From positions 806,001 through 870,000 of the forward strand of contig JACKLA010000001.1 in the NCBI GenBank assembly GCA_024236155.1: a stretch of 64,000 nt of DNA, written 5' to 3'. The notes beneath the pieces are model-generated. The model worked only from the letters and a program-made list of their open reading frames with translations, had not been told where the DNA came from and searched no databases. Made by a program: the position numbers and the translations under genes. Of this stretch, positions 50,890 through 59,314 are shown one piece after another. Position 1 is the stretch's first letter. Every line of letters begins with the position of its first letter. The DNA comes from Sphingomonadaceae bacterium (GTDB taxonomy: Bacteria > Pseudomonadota > Alphaproteobacteria > Sphingomonadales > Sphingomonadaceae).

Positions 50890-51659
50890 GCCGAAGCTCC
50901 ACCGCCCAGCATCAGCGCCAGTGCAATGCCGCCCACCAGCGTCCCATTGTGCAGCACGTGCAGCAGCATGTTCGACCACAGGCCATAGCGCACGCGGGCG
51001 TAACCGAAGATCGATCCGGCGATGAATTGCGGGATCACCAGCGGCAGCAGTGTGGCGAGCGAGCCTTCCTTGTAGTTCAGCATATGCACCAGCGCGAAGG
51101 CGATTGTGCTGAGCCAGAAGAAGATCGGGAAGGCGCGGGCAAACCAGCGCCAGGGCGCGCGTTTGCGCAGCAGGATCGCAAGCACCAGCGCCGCGATCAG
51201 CGCGCCTATCAGCGCAAGGCCCGACGCAATCGGTTGTGCCTTGCTGCCGAGGATGATGGCTATGACGCCTGCCCCCAATACCAGCAGGGAAAGCACCGCT
51301 CCGGGCCTGCCGGAAAGCCATCCGCGAAACAGCAGTTCCTCCGCCAGCGGCGCGAAAATCACGATGGCGAAGACGAGGCTGGCGGTCATCTCCAGATCGT
51401 CCATCGCATGCGCCGGGGGAACGAAGCCCGCTGCAATCGCTGCCAGCGCAGTCAGGATCAGTCCGCCCATGATCAGCAGGTCGAGCAGGTAGAGCCGCAG
51501 CGTTGCCTTCACCGCCGCTGCGCCGATCCCGGTCACCCGTTCGGGCAGCACCGGACGCTTCAGAAAGCTGAGATAGCTGCGCCACTCGCTGCGCGCAGTT
51601 GCGGCGGGCAGCGAGGCAGCTTCGGGGGCGGGAAGAGGGGTTGTCGTGTTGCCAGTCAT
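50886..51659 (-). CDS. CPBP-family intramembrane metalloprotease
   Basis: A roughly 257-residue membrane protein with 7-8 hydrophobic segments. The conserved motifs are EELLFRG (motif 1, paired Glu), the FALVH histidine motif, and HVLHNG near the C-terminus, the Abi/CAAX-protease and bacteriocin-processing (CPBP) pattern. Likely an intramembrane protease; substrate unknown. The ATG at 51659 (MTGNTTTP) was chosen over a start 24 nt upstream. Confidence 0.88.
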   Translation of the reverse strand: MTGNTTTPLPAPEAASLPAATARSEWRSYLSFLKRPVLPERVTGIGAAAVKATLRLYLLDLLIMGGLILTALAAIAAGFVPPAHAMDDLEMTASLVFAIVIFAPLAEELLFRGWLSGRPGAVLSLLVLGAGVIAIILGSKAQPIASGLALIGALIAALVLAILLRKRAPWRWFARAFPIFFWLSTIAFALVHMLNYKEGSLATLLPLVIPQFIAGSIFGYARVRYGLWSNMLLHVLHNGTLVGGIALALMLGGGASA

Positions 51660-51706
51660 GCGGCTAATGCGCCTGCCATCCAAACCTTAAAAAACCGGGC
51701 ATACCC

Positions 51707-52453
51707 ATGGCAGGCCATTCCAAATTCAAGAATATCATGCACCGCAAGGGTGCGCAGGACAAGAAGCGGTCCAACCTGTTTTCCAAGCTCAGCCGCGAAA
51801 TCACCGTGGCTGCGAAGATGGGCATGCCCGATCCGGACATGAACCCGCGCCTGCGCCTTGCAGTCAACGCGGCCAAGGCGCAGTCGATGCCGAAGGACAA
51901 TATCCAGCGGGCGATCGACAAGGCCAGCGGCGGCGAAGGCGAAGATTATCAGGAAGTACGGTATGAGGGCTACGGCCCCGGCGGCAGCGCGATCATCGTC
52001 GAGGCACTGACGGACAACCGCAACCGCACCGCGACCAATGTCCGCACAGCCTTCAGCAAGAACGGCGGCAATTTGGGTTCGGAAGGCTCGGTCAGCCATG
52101 GCTTCGAACGGCTTGGCCTGATCGAATATCCCGCCAGTGCGGGTGACGAGGAAGCGGTGCTCGAAGCCGCTATCGAAGCCGGTGCCGACGATGTCGAAAG
52201 CAGCGAAGACGGCCACACCATCTGGACTGCCGCCGATGCCTTGCACGGCGTGGCGAACGAGCTGGAAAAGACGCTGGGCGAGGCCGAGAACGTCAAGCTG
52301 GCGTGGAAGCCCAACCTGACGGTCGAAATGGACGAGAAGACCGCCGCCACCCTGCTCAAGCTGATCGACGTTCTCGACGACGATGACGACGTGCAGACGG
52401 TGTGGGGCAATTACGACATCAGCGACGAAGTTATGGAGAAGCTGGACAGCTGA
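51707..52453 (+). CDS. yebC: YebC/PmpR-family transcriptional regulator or translation factor
   Basis: A 248-residue conserved protein: MAGHSKFKNIMHRKGAQDKKRS, AKGGSMPKDN-type segment (SMPKDNIQRAIDKASG), EGYGPGGSAIIVEALTDN. YebC proteins act in gene regulation and, in recent work, in relieving ribosome stalling; the role here is unspecified. It overlaps the DUF3147 gene by one base, which leads into ruvC: a conserved alphaproteobacterial order. Confidence 0.95.
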   Translation: MAGHSKFKNIMHRKGAQDKKRSNLFSKLSREITVAAKMGMPDPDMNPRLRLAVNAAKAQSMPKDNIQRAIDKASGGEGEDYQEVRYEGYGPGGSAIIVEALTDNRNRTATNVRTAFSKNGGNLGSEGSVSHGFERLGLIEYPASAGDEEAVLEAAIEAGADDVESSEDGHTIWTAADALHGVANELEKTLGEAENVKLAWKPNLTVEMDEKTAATLLKLIDVLDDDDDVQTVWGNYDISDEVMEKLDS

Positions 52454-52803
52454 TGTGGAGTGCGATCGCCAAGGCGTTGCTCGCAGGAGCGATGATCGCG
52501 GCGATCGCCGAAATCGGCAAGCGCCTGCCGGCGATGGCGGCGCTGGTCGCCAGCCTGCCGTTGGTATCGATACTCGGCATGGTCTTCCTGTGGCATGCGC
52601 GGCCCGATATGGAGAACATGGCGCGGCATAGCGAGGCAACCTTCTGGTTCGTGCTGCCCAGCCTGCCGATGTTCCTGCTGATTCCGGTGATGATGCGTGC
52701 CGGAGTCAGCTTCTGGCTCTCCCTGATAGCCGGATGTGCCGTAACTATCGTCCTGTACCTGCTGATGGTGCGGTTCGGTCCCGCCCTCGGCATTCGGTTT
52801 TGA
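52453..52803 (+). CDS. DUF3147 small membrane protein
   Basis: A 116-residue inner-membrane protein with about four transmembrane segments and the family segment IAEIGKRLPAMAALVASLPLVSILGM. Its start overlaps the yebC stop (TGATG) and its stop is 4 bp before ruvC, so it sits inside the yebC-ruvC operon. Function unknown. Confidence 0.85.
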   Translation: MWSAIAKALLAGAMIAAIAEIGKRLPAMAALVASLPLVSILGMVFLWHARPDMENMARHSEATFWFVLPSLPMFLLIPVMMRAGVSFWLSLIAGCAVTIVLYLLMVRFGPALGIRF

Positions 52804-52807
52804 CCTG

Positions 52808-53281
52808 GTGATCATCCTCGGCCTCGATCCTTCGCTCAGCTGCACCGGCTGGGGCGTGATCCGGGCTGAGGGATCGCGCATCGCCCACGTGGCCAATGGT
52901 CAGGTGAAGACCGATGCGAAGGCGCCGATGGCCGAGCGGCTGGCGCAGTTGCAGCGCGAACTGGCGGGGGTGATTGCCACCCACCGCCCCGACCGCGCGG
53001 CGGCGGAAGAAGTCTTCCTGAACAAGAACCCGCAATCGACCCTTAAGCTAGCGCAGGCGCGCGGCGCGGTACTCGCAGCCTGCGGCACAGCAGGGCTGGC
53101 GGTCAACGAGCATGCCGCGCGGCTGGTCAAGAAATCGGTTGTCGGCACAGGCGGGGCGGACAAGGCGCAGGTGCAGGCGATGATCAAAGTGCTGTTGCCC
53201 GGTGTGCAGGCGGCGGGTGCCGATGCAGCCGACGCGCTGGCCGTGGCGATCGCCGATGCGCATCTCACCCCTTCATATTAG
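52808..53281 (+). CDS. ruvC: Holliday junction resolvase RuvC
   Basis: A 157-residue endonuclease that cuts four-way junctions in recombination. IILGLDPSLSCTGWGVI holds the first catalytic Asp (D7), EEVFLNKNPQSTLKLAQARG the glutamate, and GADAADALAVAIADAH the C-terminal acidic pair. The start is GTG at 52808. ruvAB are not in the window. Confidence 0.95.
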   Translation: MIILGLDPSLSCTGWGVIRAEGSRIAHVANGQVKTDAKAPMAERLAQLQRELAGVIATHRPDRAAAEEVFLNKNPQSTLKLAQARGAVLAACGTAGLAVNEHAARLVKKSVVGTGGADKAQVQAMIKVLLPGVQAAGADAADALAVAIADAHLTPSY

Positions 53282-53290
53282 GACAGGAAT

Positions 53291-53635
53291 ATGACCATCC
53301 ACTTTTACGGCATTCCCAATTGCGACACGGTAAAAAAGGCGCGTGTCTGGCTCGACGGCAAGGGCCTCGACTACACGTTCCATGACTACAAGAAGGAAGG
53401 CGCCGACGCAGGAAAAGTCGCAGCATGGATCGATGCTGCCGGGATCGACACGGTGCTCAACAAGCGGGGCACTACTTTCCGCAAGCTGCCCGATGAGGAC
53501 AAGGCCGATATCGATGCGGCCAAGGCCGTGTCATTGCTGGTTCAGCATCCATCGATGATCAAGCGGCCCATCGTAGAACACCCGGGCGGCCTGCTGGTCG
53601 GCTTCAAACCCGAAGAATGGGACGCAGCCTTTTGA
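53291..53635 (+). CDS. ArsC/Spx-like reductase family protein (YffB type)
   Basis: A 114-residue thioredoxin-fold protein: HFYGIPNCDTVKKARVWL holds the single active-site Cys, and IKRPIVEH is the family motif near the C-terminus. It resembles YffB, a glutathione-linked relative of arsenate reductase, not a proven ArsC, which normally has additional arginines for arsenate. Its link with the arsenic cluster 30 kb away is not shown. The next gene starts inside its 3' end. Confidence 0.88.
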   Translation: MTIHFYGIPNCDTVKKARVWLDGKGLDYTFHDYKKEGADAGKVAAWIDAAGIDTVLNKRGTTFRKLPDEDKADIDAAKAVSLLVQHPSMIKRPIVEHPGGLLVGFKPEEWDAAF

Positions 53636-54645
53636 CGAAACTGATCCTTACCGCGCTGGCCCTTGCGGTTGCCGCCCCGGCACTGGCCGAGAAGCCGATC
53701 ATCATTGCCCATCGCGGTGCCAGCGGCGAACGGCCTGAGCACACGCTGGCGGCCTATGAACTCGGCATCGATCAGGGTGCGGACTATATCGAGCCGGATC
53801 TGGTGGTGACCAAGGATGGCGTGCTGGTCGCGCGGCACGAAAACGAGATTTCGGGCACCACCGACGTCGCAAGCCGGGAGGAATTCTCCGGCCGCCGCCG
53901 CTCGAAAGAAGTCGACGGGCAGCTGATCAACGGCTTTTTTGCCGAGGATTTCACCCTCGCCGAAATGCGCACCCTGCGCGCGAAGGAACGTATCCCCGGC
54001 ATCCGCCCGCAGAACGCGCGCTATGACGGGTTGTACCAGGTCCCCACGCTGGAGGAGATCGTCAAGCTGGTCCGCGCCAAGGAGGCAGAGACCGGACGCC
54101 GCATCGGCATCTATCCCGAGCTCAAGCATCCCGATTTCCTGTTGCAGGAAGAAGGGATCGATACGGTCGACCTGCTGCTGCTCGAACTGAAGCGACTGGG
54201 CGTGACGAGCGCCGATCCGGTTTTCATCCAGAGCTTCGAGGTCGGTCCGCTCCAACGGCTGGACAAGCGAAGTGACTTCAAACTGGTGCAGCTGGTCAGT
54301 GTCGATGGCGGCCCGGCGGATGAACCGGCGATGCGCTATGCCGAGATGGTTACGCCCAGCGGGCTGGCCGATATTGCGACCTATGCCGATGCGATCGGGG
54401 CGGATGTGCGCTTGATTATCGAACTTGATGGCACGCCGAGCGCGCTGGTCACGTCTGCGCATGCTGCGGGGCTGAAAGTCCATGGCTGGACCTTGCGCAA
54501 GGAAAACGCATTCCTGCCGCCGCAGCTTCGCAGCAACGGTGCCGAAAGCGACGAAGGCAACATGGCGCAGCTTGCTGCCATTCTTGAGCGCGCGGGTGTC
54601 GATGGCCTGTTCACCGACGATCCGGGCCTGCTGTCGGGGCAATAG
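53617..54645 (+). CDS. glpQ: Secreted glycerophosphodiester phosphodiesterase
   Basis: A roughly 342-residue exported enzyme that splits glycerophosphodiesters into glycerol-3-phosphate and alcohol. Signal peptide to about APALAEK; IIIAHRGASGERPEHTLAAYE is the catalytic N-terminal motif (His-Arg), then IEPDLVVTKDGVLVARHE supplies metal ligands and the acid/base His, and EGIDTVDLL and VHGWTL follow as in GlpQ. The ATG at 53617 is listed; a TTG at 53632 overlapping the preceding stop is an alternative that also yields a good signal peptide. Confidence 0.9.
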   Translation: MGRSLLTKLILTALALAVAAPALAEKPIIIAHRGASGERPEHTLAAYELGIDQGADYIEPDLVVTKDGVLVARHENEISGTTDVASREEFSGRRRSKEVDGQLINGFFAEDFTLAEMRTLRAKERIPGIRPQNARYDGLYQVPTLEEIVKLVRAKEAETGRRIGIYPELKHPDFLLQEEGIDTVDLLLLELKRLGVTSADPVFIQSFEVGPLQRLDKRSDFKLVQLVSVDGGPADEPAMRYAEMVTPSGLADIATYADAIGADVRLIIELDGTPSALVTSAHAAGLKVHGWTLRKENAFLPPQLRSNGAESDEGNMAQLAAILERAGVDGLFTDDPGLLSGQ

Positions 54646-54700
54646 AACCTTCATTCTTTCAATCTATTGCTGGCCCTCGATATTCATCGGGGGACGCATT

Positions 54701-55135
54701 ATGCGCATAGCCATCACCGCTGCCTGCGCAGCAACGCTTTCAGCTTGCGGGCCGGGCGTAACCGAACAGAACCTGCCCGAAATGCTCGAAGGCGCGGCCA
54801 ATTTCATCAACACCGATGGCCAGTCGATGATGAGTGACGAGATCGGCAATGCCAGGATCAGCGCGCGCGCAGAGGGTGGCGATACGCTGGTGATGCGGAT
54901 CGAGAATATCCCCACCGGCAGCTATACCTTCGATCCCGACGCGATGCGCAAGATGATGCGCCCGCATGTCTGCGATCAGTCGGGCAACCGCAGCGTGATC
55001 GACGCGGGCGGCAAGTTCAGGATCGAAATGATCTCGAACACCGGTAAGGCTTCACCGCCCTTCACCATCGCGCGGTGTGATCGAGTTTCAGCGAAAACGC
55101 GCGCTGAGGACGTAGTTCAGGCTTTCGTCGCCTGA
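54701..55135 (+). CDS. Small lipoprotein of unknown function
   Basis: A 144-residue lipoprotein: MRIAITAACAATLSAC ends in the lipobox LSAC. The mature part has a hydrophobic/charged alternation without a known domain, and Cys in PHVCDQ and ARCDRV may pair. Its last 48 nt overlap the 3' end of the convergent ubiG gene, so one of the two tails may be non-essential. I do not recognise it. Confidence 0.65.
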   Translation: MRIAITAACAATLSACGPGVTEQNLPEMLEGAANFINTDGQSMMSDEIGNARISARAEGGDTLVMRIENIPTGSYTFDPDAMRKMMRPHVCDQSGNRSVIDAGGKFRIEMISNTGKASPPFTIARCDRVSAKTRAEDVVQAFVA

Positions 55136-55957
55136 CAGGTGCAGCCCTTTCGACAGGCTGAAGCCGATCCCTTGGCGCGCGGTGACTTCGAGCCCCGCTT
55201 CCGCCAGCAGCGCCTCCAGTTCCTCCGGCGTTGCGAAGTCGTCCCAATGATGCGTCCCGCGCGGCACCATGCCGACGGTTTCCGCCGCGCCGACCAGCAG
55301 CAGGCGGCTCGCAGCAGTGCGATTTGGCGTGGAGAGCACCATCAACCCACCGGGTGCAAGCCGCTGTGCCAGCGCGGACACGAAAGCACGCTTGTCGGCG
55401 ACATGCTCGATCACTTCCATGCTGGTGACGAGATCGAACTGGCCGATGTCGAGGCTGCCGATTTCACCTGTCATATAGCGGACAGAGCCCCTTCCCTCGA
55501 GGGAAGGGGTTGGGGATGGGTGTTCGACATTAGCGGACGTGGCACCCCCCACCCCCAGCCCCTCCCCAGTGGGGAGGGGAGCAAGCAGGCCGTTCCCGCT
55601 CGCATGCTCGATCGCCGCCTGCACATTCTCGGGCGCGGCATCGACTCCGGTCACATCGCCGCCGAGTCGTGCGAGCGGTTCGCACAGCAGCCCTGCTCCG
55701 CAACCGACGTCGAGCACGCTCTTGCCCGCCAGTGGGCGCACGCTTTGGGTATCGCCGCCCCAGTGCAGGTCCACCGCCTCGCGCACGAAGCCCAGTCGCA
55801 CCGGGTTGAGCTTGTGCAGCATGGCGGACGATCCCTTCGGGTCCCACCATTCGCGTGCCAGCTGGCCGAAATGGGCGGCTTCTTCCGGCCTGATCGTTGT
55901 TCCGGATTTTGTGGCCGCCGAAGTTTTCATTTCCGCCGATTCTGTTGCATCGCTCAT
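55088..55957 (-). CDS. ubiG: Ubiquinone biosynthesis O-methyltransferase with in-frame repeat insertion
   Basis: A 289-residue SAM methyltransferase for two O-methylation steps of ubiquinone synthesis. SAM motif VLDVGCGAGLLCEPLARLG (about 81-99), VDAAPENV (about 106-112), then MEVIEHV (motif after Asp) and GTHHWDDFATPEEL are typical UbiG. Between residues about 124 and 158 the chain contains APLPTGEGLGVGG and EHPSPTPSLEGRGS, encoded by a palindromic repeat element (55488-55579). UbiG is usually about 240-250 residues, so the extra length equals this insertion. The insertion lies in a loop after the SAM-binding half, so activity may survive. Divergent from lysC, a conserved order. Confidence 0.92.
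   Translation of the reverse strand: MSDATESAEMKTSAATKSGTTIRPEEAAHFGQLAREWWDPKGSSAMLHKLNPVRLGFVREAVDLHWGGDTQSVRPLAGKSVLDVGCGAGLLCEPLARLGGDVTGVDAAPENVQAAIEHASGNGLLAPLPTGEGLGVGGATSANVEHPSPTPSLEGRGSVRYMTGEIGSLDIGQFDLVTSMEVIEHVADKRAFVSALAQRLAPGGLMVLSTPNRTAASRLLLVGAAETVGMVPRGTHHWDDFATPEELEALLAEAGLEVTARQGIGFSLSKGLHLSGDESLNYVLSARFR
55488..55579. repeat. Dispersed GC-rich palindromic repeat, copy C, inside ubiG
   Basis: Hairpin CCCCTTCCCTCGAGGGAAGGGG (55488-55509), then TTGGGGATGGGTGTTCGAC, a variable centre, CACCCCCCACCCCC, and hairpin CCCCTCCCCAGTGGGGAGGGG (55559-55579). Same architecture and orientation as copy A at 16311. It lies in ubiG and is translated in frame without a stop codon. Confidence 0.88.
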
Positions 55958-56013
55958 GGCGGCATCCTAACAGCCGCATCTGACCCGCACCAGCGAGACC
56001 GGAGGCATTTTCC

Positions 56014-57285
56014 TTGGCGCGTATCGTGATGAAATTCGGCGGCACCTCTATGGCCGGGACCGAGCGCATCCGGCGCGTGGCCAATATCGTGCGCCGCCAG
56101 CAGGCCGCCGGGCACCAGGTTGCGGTCGTGGTTTCCGCCATGGCGGGAGAGACCGACCGGCTGGTGAACTTCTGCCGCGAGGCGCATGCGCTTTACGACC
56201 CGGCGGAATATGATGTCGTCGTCTCCAGCGGTGAGCAGGTGACCAGCGGGCTGCTGGCGATGACGCTGCAGGGGCTGGGCTGCAAGGCGCGCAGCTGGCT
56301 GGGCTGGCAGATGCCGATGAAGACCACCGGCGCCCATGCCAAGGCACGGATCGAGGCGGTCGATGCGCCCGATATGATCGCCAGCATGGAAGCGGGCGAG
56401 ATCGCGGTGATCCCCGGCTTCCAGGGCGTGACCGATGATGGCCGTATCTCGACACTGGGACGCGGCGGGTCCGACACTTCGGCGGTTGCGGTGGCCGCTG
56501 CGATCGATGCCGACCGCTGCGATATCTACACCGATGTCGACGGGGTCTACACCACCGATCCGCGCATCGTTGCCAAGGCGCACAAGCTGAAGGCGGTAAC
56601 TTACGAGGAAATGCTCGAACTCGCTTCGGTCGGGGCGAAGGTGCTGCAAACCCGCTCGGTCGGCCTCGCTATGAAAGAGGGCGTGCGGGTGCAGGTGCTT
56701 TCGAGCTTCATCGATGATGATGCCGCACCCGCAGACGAACTGCCCGGAACCATGATCGTCTCCGAAGAGGAGATGGAACAATTGTTGGAGAATGGCGAAA
56801 TGGAACGCCAGCACGTCACCGGTATCGCCCATGACAAGAACGAGGCGAAGATCATCCTAACCCGCGTGCCCGACAAGCCGGGTGCGGTGGCAAATATCTT
56901 CGAACCGCTGGCGGCGGCTTCGATCAATGTCGATATGATCATCCAGAACGTCGGCCGCGACAAGGGTGAGACCGACGTGACTTTCACCGTGCCGCAGGCC
57001 GACCTCGCCCGCGCTCAGGCGCTGTTGGAAGACAAGCGCGACGTGATCGGTTTCAACCGCATCATCACCGACAGCCGGATCGCCAAGATCAGCGTCGTCG
57101 GCGTCGGCATGAAGAGCCATGCGGGTGTCGCCAGCTCCATGTTCCGCGCGCTGTCCGATCGCGGGATCAATATCCAGGCGATCTCGACCTCCGAAATCAA
57201 GGTCAGCGTTATGATCGACGAGGACGAGACCGAGCTGGCCGTGCGCGTGCTGCACACCGCATACGGGCTCGATTCCGACGGCTGA
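56014..57285 (+). CDS. lysC: Aspartate kinase
   Basis: A 423-residue enzyme starting the aspartate family pathway (Lys, Thr, Met). VMKFGGTSMAGTERI start, the GRGGSDTSAVAVAA active-site loop, VYTTDPRIV, and two ACT domains in the C-terminal part (GVGMKSHAGVASSMFR and AISTSEIKVSVMID) for feedback by Lys or Thr. A TTG at 56014 follows GGAGG by 8 nt; a GTG and an ATG (MKFGGTS) follow within five codons and are alternatives. Confidence 0.96.
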   Translation: MARIVMKFGGTSMAGTERIRRVANIVRRQQAAGHQVAVVVSAMAGETDRLVNFCREAHALYDPAEYDVVVSSGEQVTSGLLAMTLQGLGCKARSWLGWQMPMKTTGAHAKARIEAVDAPDMIASMEAGEIAVIPGFQGVTDDGRISTLGRGGSDTSAVAVAAAIDADRCDIYTDVDGVYTTDPRIVAKAHKLKAVTYEEMLELASVGAKVLQTRSVGLAMKEGVRVQVLSSFIDDDAAPADELPGTMIVSEEEMEQLLENGEMERQHVTGIAHDKNEAKIILTRVPDKPGAVANIFEPLAAASINVDMIIQNVGRDKGETDVTFTVPQADLARAQALLEDKRDVIGFNRIITDSRIAKISVVGVGMKSHAGVASSMFRALSDRGINIQAISTSEIKVSVMIDEDETELAVRVLHTAYGLDSDG

Positions 57286-57305
57286 TCTTTCGCGTTAGTA
57301 GTTCT

Positions 57306-57968
57306 TCAGTAGTTTTTCGCCGATCCGGCAGGCATTCCTTGCGAGGCGATATAGGCGCGCGCTTCGGTCATGTCCTTCATCAGTGAACGCCGAATTGCCA
57401 CCGCATGCTCGCTCAACTGCGCAATACTCGCATCGTCGCCCGCCTGGTCGGCCAGTTCGTTAAGGCGAGTGAACTCTTCGGCCATCGGGAGGTAGTGGCG
57501 CTGGATATCCTCGGCGAATTTCTCCTGCACCGCCTTGCTGTAGCAGGGCATTTCAAGATCGATCGAGGCAACCGGATTGTCGACCATCAGCACCTGGTTC
57601 CATGGATCGTGTGGCGTCAGGCCAAGGCCGTAGATCAGCACATTGCCAAGCGAACCGGAATTCCACACCGCCGGGCCGAGCAGCAGCGAGGGGGCAACGC
57701 TCCAGCTGATACCGGCATTGGCAAGATAGCGGCCGACGGGTTCGACCAGCCGCTGCAGTCGCTGTTCGGCGTGGCGGATGCGCTGGTTATACAGGTCTGG
57801 CAGCGAGGCAGCTTCGGCTGGCGTGGCGCGGACGAGCAAGGTCAGCCGGGCGCGCGTTTCAATCGGCGTTTCGATTTCCTCGAACCGGCTTTCGCCGAAT
57901 TTTGCGACGATGTCGCGGAACTCATGCGGCACGAATTCCGGCGCGAGCTGCCGGTTAAGACTGTTCAA
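57306..57968 (-). CDS. Unrecognised 220-residue protein
   Basis: A 220-residue product on the minus strand starting from TTG at 57968 (a GTG at 57932 is an alternative); no ATG lies near. No signal peptide, no transmembrane segment. Charged helical ends (IRHAEQRLQRLVEP, AVQEKFAEDIQRHYLPMAEEF) and a middle with YGLGLTPHDPWNQVLMVDNP. I do not recognise any known domain. It lies 20 bp after lysC in convergent orientation. Continuous coding character without stops supports a real gene. Confidence 0.6.
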   Translation of the reverse strand: MNSLNRQLAPEFVPHEFRDIVAKFGESRFEEIETPIETRARLTLLVRATPAEAASLPDLYNQRIRHAEQRLQRLVEPVGRYLANAGISWSVAPSLLLGPAVWNSGSLGNVLIYGLGLTPHDPWNQVLMVDNPVASIDLEMPCYSKAVQEKFAEDIQRHYLPMAEEFTRLNELADQAGDDASIAQLSEHAVAIRRSLMKDMTEARAYIASQGMPAGSAKNY

Positions 57969-58208
57969 TTGCGACCCCCAAGATTTTTCTTGTCTGGTTT
58001 GGGTAGCAATACGTAGTTCATCTTACAGAAATGTAAAATTCGAACTGGAACTTGTCGGGGAACTTTGGGTTGCCCTCGCTGCAGCGACCAGCCGTGCAAA
58101 TCTCCACTGCATTGGATTGTCCGTGGCGAATATCCGTCTAATCCATGGTGGGTAGTGGTGCGGAGCATGGCTTCCGCATGCGATGTGCAGATGCCGGGAG
58201 GGGGCAGC

Positions 58209-58544
58209 ATGCAGGTAATGAGCGAGCAACTCGCGGATTATGCCAGTGGCGAACTGGCGGGTGAGGACAAGGCAAGGGTGGCAAAGGCGCTCGCCGCCGA
58301 TCCCGAATTGCGTCGCCAGCTTTTGGCGCATCGGCAGGTGCTTGATGCGCTGCCTGTCGATGGAGACCAGCCGCCGGAGCGGGATCGGCCAGAGGCGCGG
58401 ACCGAGGCCGTCGATGCGGATGCGCCGCAGATGGATGAGGCTGTAGTGGCGAAGCGCGCCCTGCCGCGCTGGAGCTATTTCGCGCTGCTTGCGCTTGTTG
58501 CCCTGTTCGCGGCGGCGGTGTTCATCCTGGGCGGCTGGCGCTGA
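58209..58544 (+). CDS. Anti-sigma-factor-like membrane protein
   Basis: A 111-residue protein with N-terminal SEQLADYASGELAGEDKARVAKALAADPELR, the small helical domain pattern of ECF anti-sigma (zinc-less ASD) or RsgI/ChrR-like proteins, and a single C-terminal transmembrane segment (YFALLALVALFAAAVFILGG). No sigma factor is encoded next to it. The ATG at 58209 has GGGAGGGGG about 5 nt upstream; the frame extends earlier but the longer N-terminus looks spurious. A regulatory role is inference. Confidence 0.65.
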   Translation: MQVMSEQLADYASGELAGEDKARVAKALAADPELRRQLLAHRQVLDALPVDGDQPPERDRPEARTEAVDADAPQMDEAVVAKRALPRWSYFALLALVALFAAAVFILGGWR

Positions 58545-58601
58545 GTTCGCGCGCTTCGACAAGGTTGCATCCCTGCGCACCCTGATCGCGTATGTCCCGC
58601 C

Positions 58602-59159
58602 TCACATCCCCGGCCAGCCGAAGATCCAGACATTCATCAATCGTCCGGGCAGGGCAAAGGCGACGATCCCGGGAATGGTCAGCGCACCGAAGAACAGGCT
58701 GAGTATCTGCTTGCGATGGGTGGCGAAATCGCCGCGCCGTGCGCTGGCGATCACCCGGTACGAGGCAATGAGCGTGATCGGCACGAAGATATGGATGAAG
58801 CTGAAGCTGCCGCTGGTCTGGATGAAGATCGCCGCCAGCGCAGTCGTCACCATCAGGCCGATCCACAGCTTGCCCAGTTGCTTGTGCCGCTTGCCGCCCT
58901 TGCGTGCCAGCAGCAGGTAGCCGCCAAGCGGAATCGCCGGAACAACGGTGGCGACATGCAGCGCGATGGCGAATTCGCGGATATTGGGATGCGCCGGGGC
59001 AAAGCCGAGCAGGCCGCGTAGCAAGGCGAGTCCGGCCAGCAGCGTCAGTGCCGTGCCGACGGTCGCCACCGCAAGCCGGGTGCGCGGGCCGATATCGAAG
59101 CCGCCTGCAGTGGCCGGTCGGGGCGCGGGCATCCGGGCGGGCAGTGTGGTGGTGGTCAT
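58602..59159 (-). CDS. DUF2306 membrane protein
   Basis: A 185-residue inner-membrane protein with about four hydrophobic segments. HKQLGKLWIGLMVTTALAAIFI and THRKQILSLFFGAL with conserved His match DUF2306. The ATG at 59159 (MTTTTLPARM) was chosen. It is divergent from a LytTR regulator, 155 bp away, a common pair in sphingomonads, suggesting the LytTR protein controls it. Confidence 0.85.
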   Translation of the reverse strand: MTTTTLPARMPAPRPATAGGFDIGPRTRLAVATVGTALTLLAGLALLRGLLGFAPAHPNIREFAIALHVATVVPAIPLGGYLLLARKGGKRHKQLGKLWIGLMVTTALAAIFIQTSGSFSFIHIFVPITLIASYRVIASARRGDFATHRKQILSLFFGALTIPGIVAFALPGRLMNVWIFGWPGM

Positions 59160-59314
59160 GCGAAGCTCCTTATGTGCTGTTGCCTCCACCATGCCCGCCG
59201 CCCGTTCACCGGCAACACCGGGTCCGCGATCGGGCTCTGCACTTCGCGAAATGCGCGGATTCCGGCGCGCTTGCCACTTTACGAAGCGCGAACTGGCGTT
59301 AGTTTCGCGTGGCT

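Noticed and set aside
53291..53635. YffB-like protein as a genuine arsenate reductase linked to the arsenic cluster
   Set aside because: It lies 29 kb away in a housekeeping context; the YffB type is not a proven arsenate reductase.
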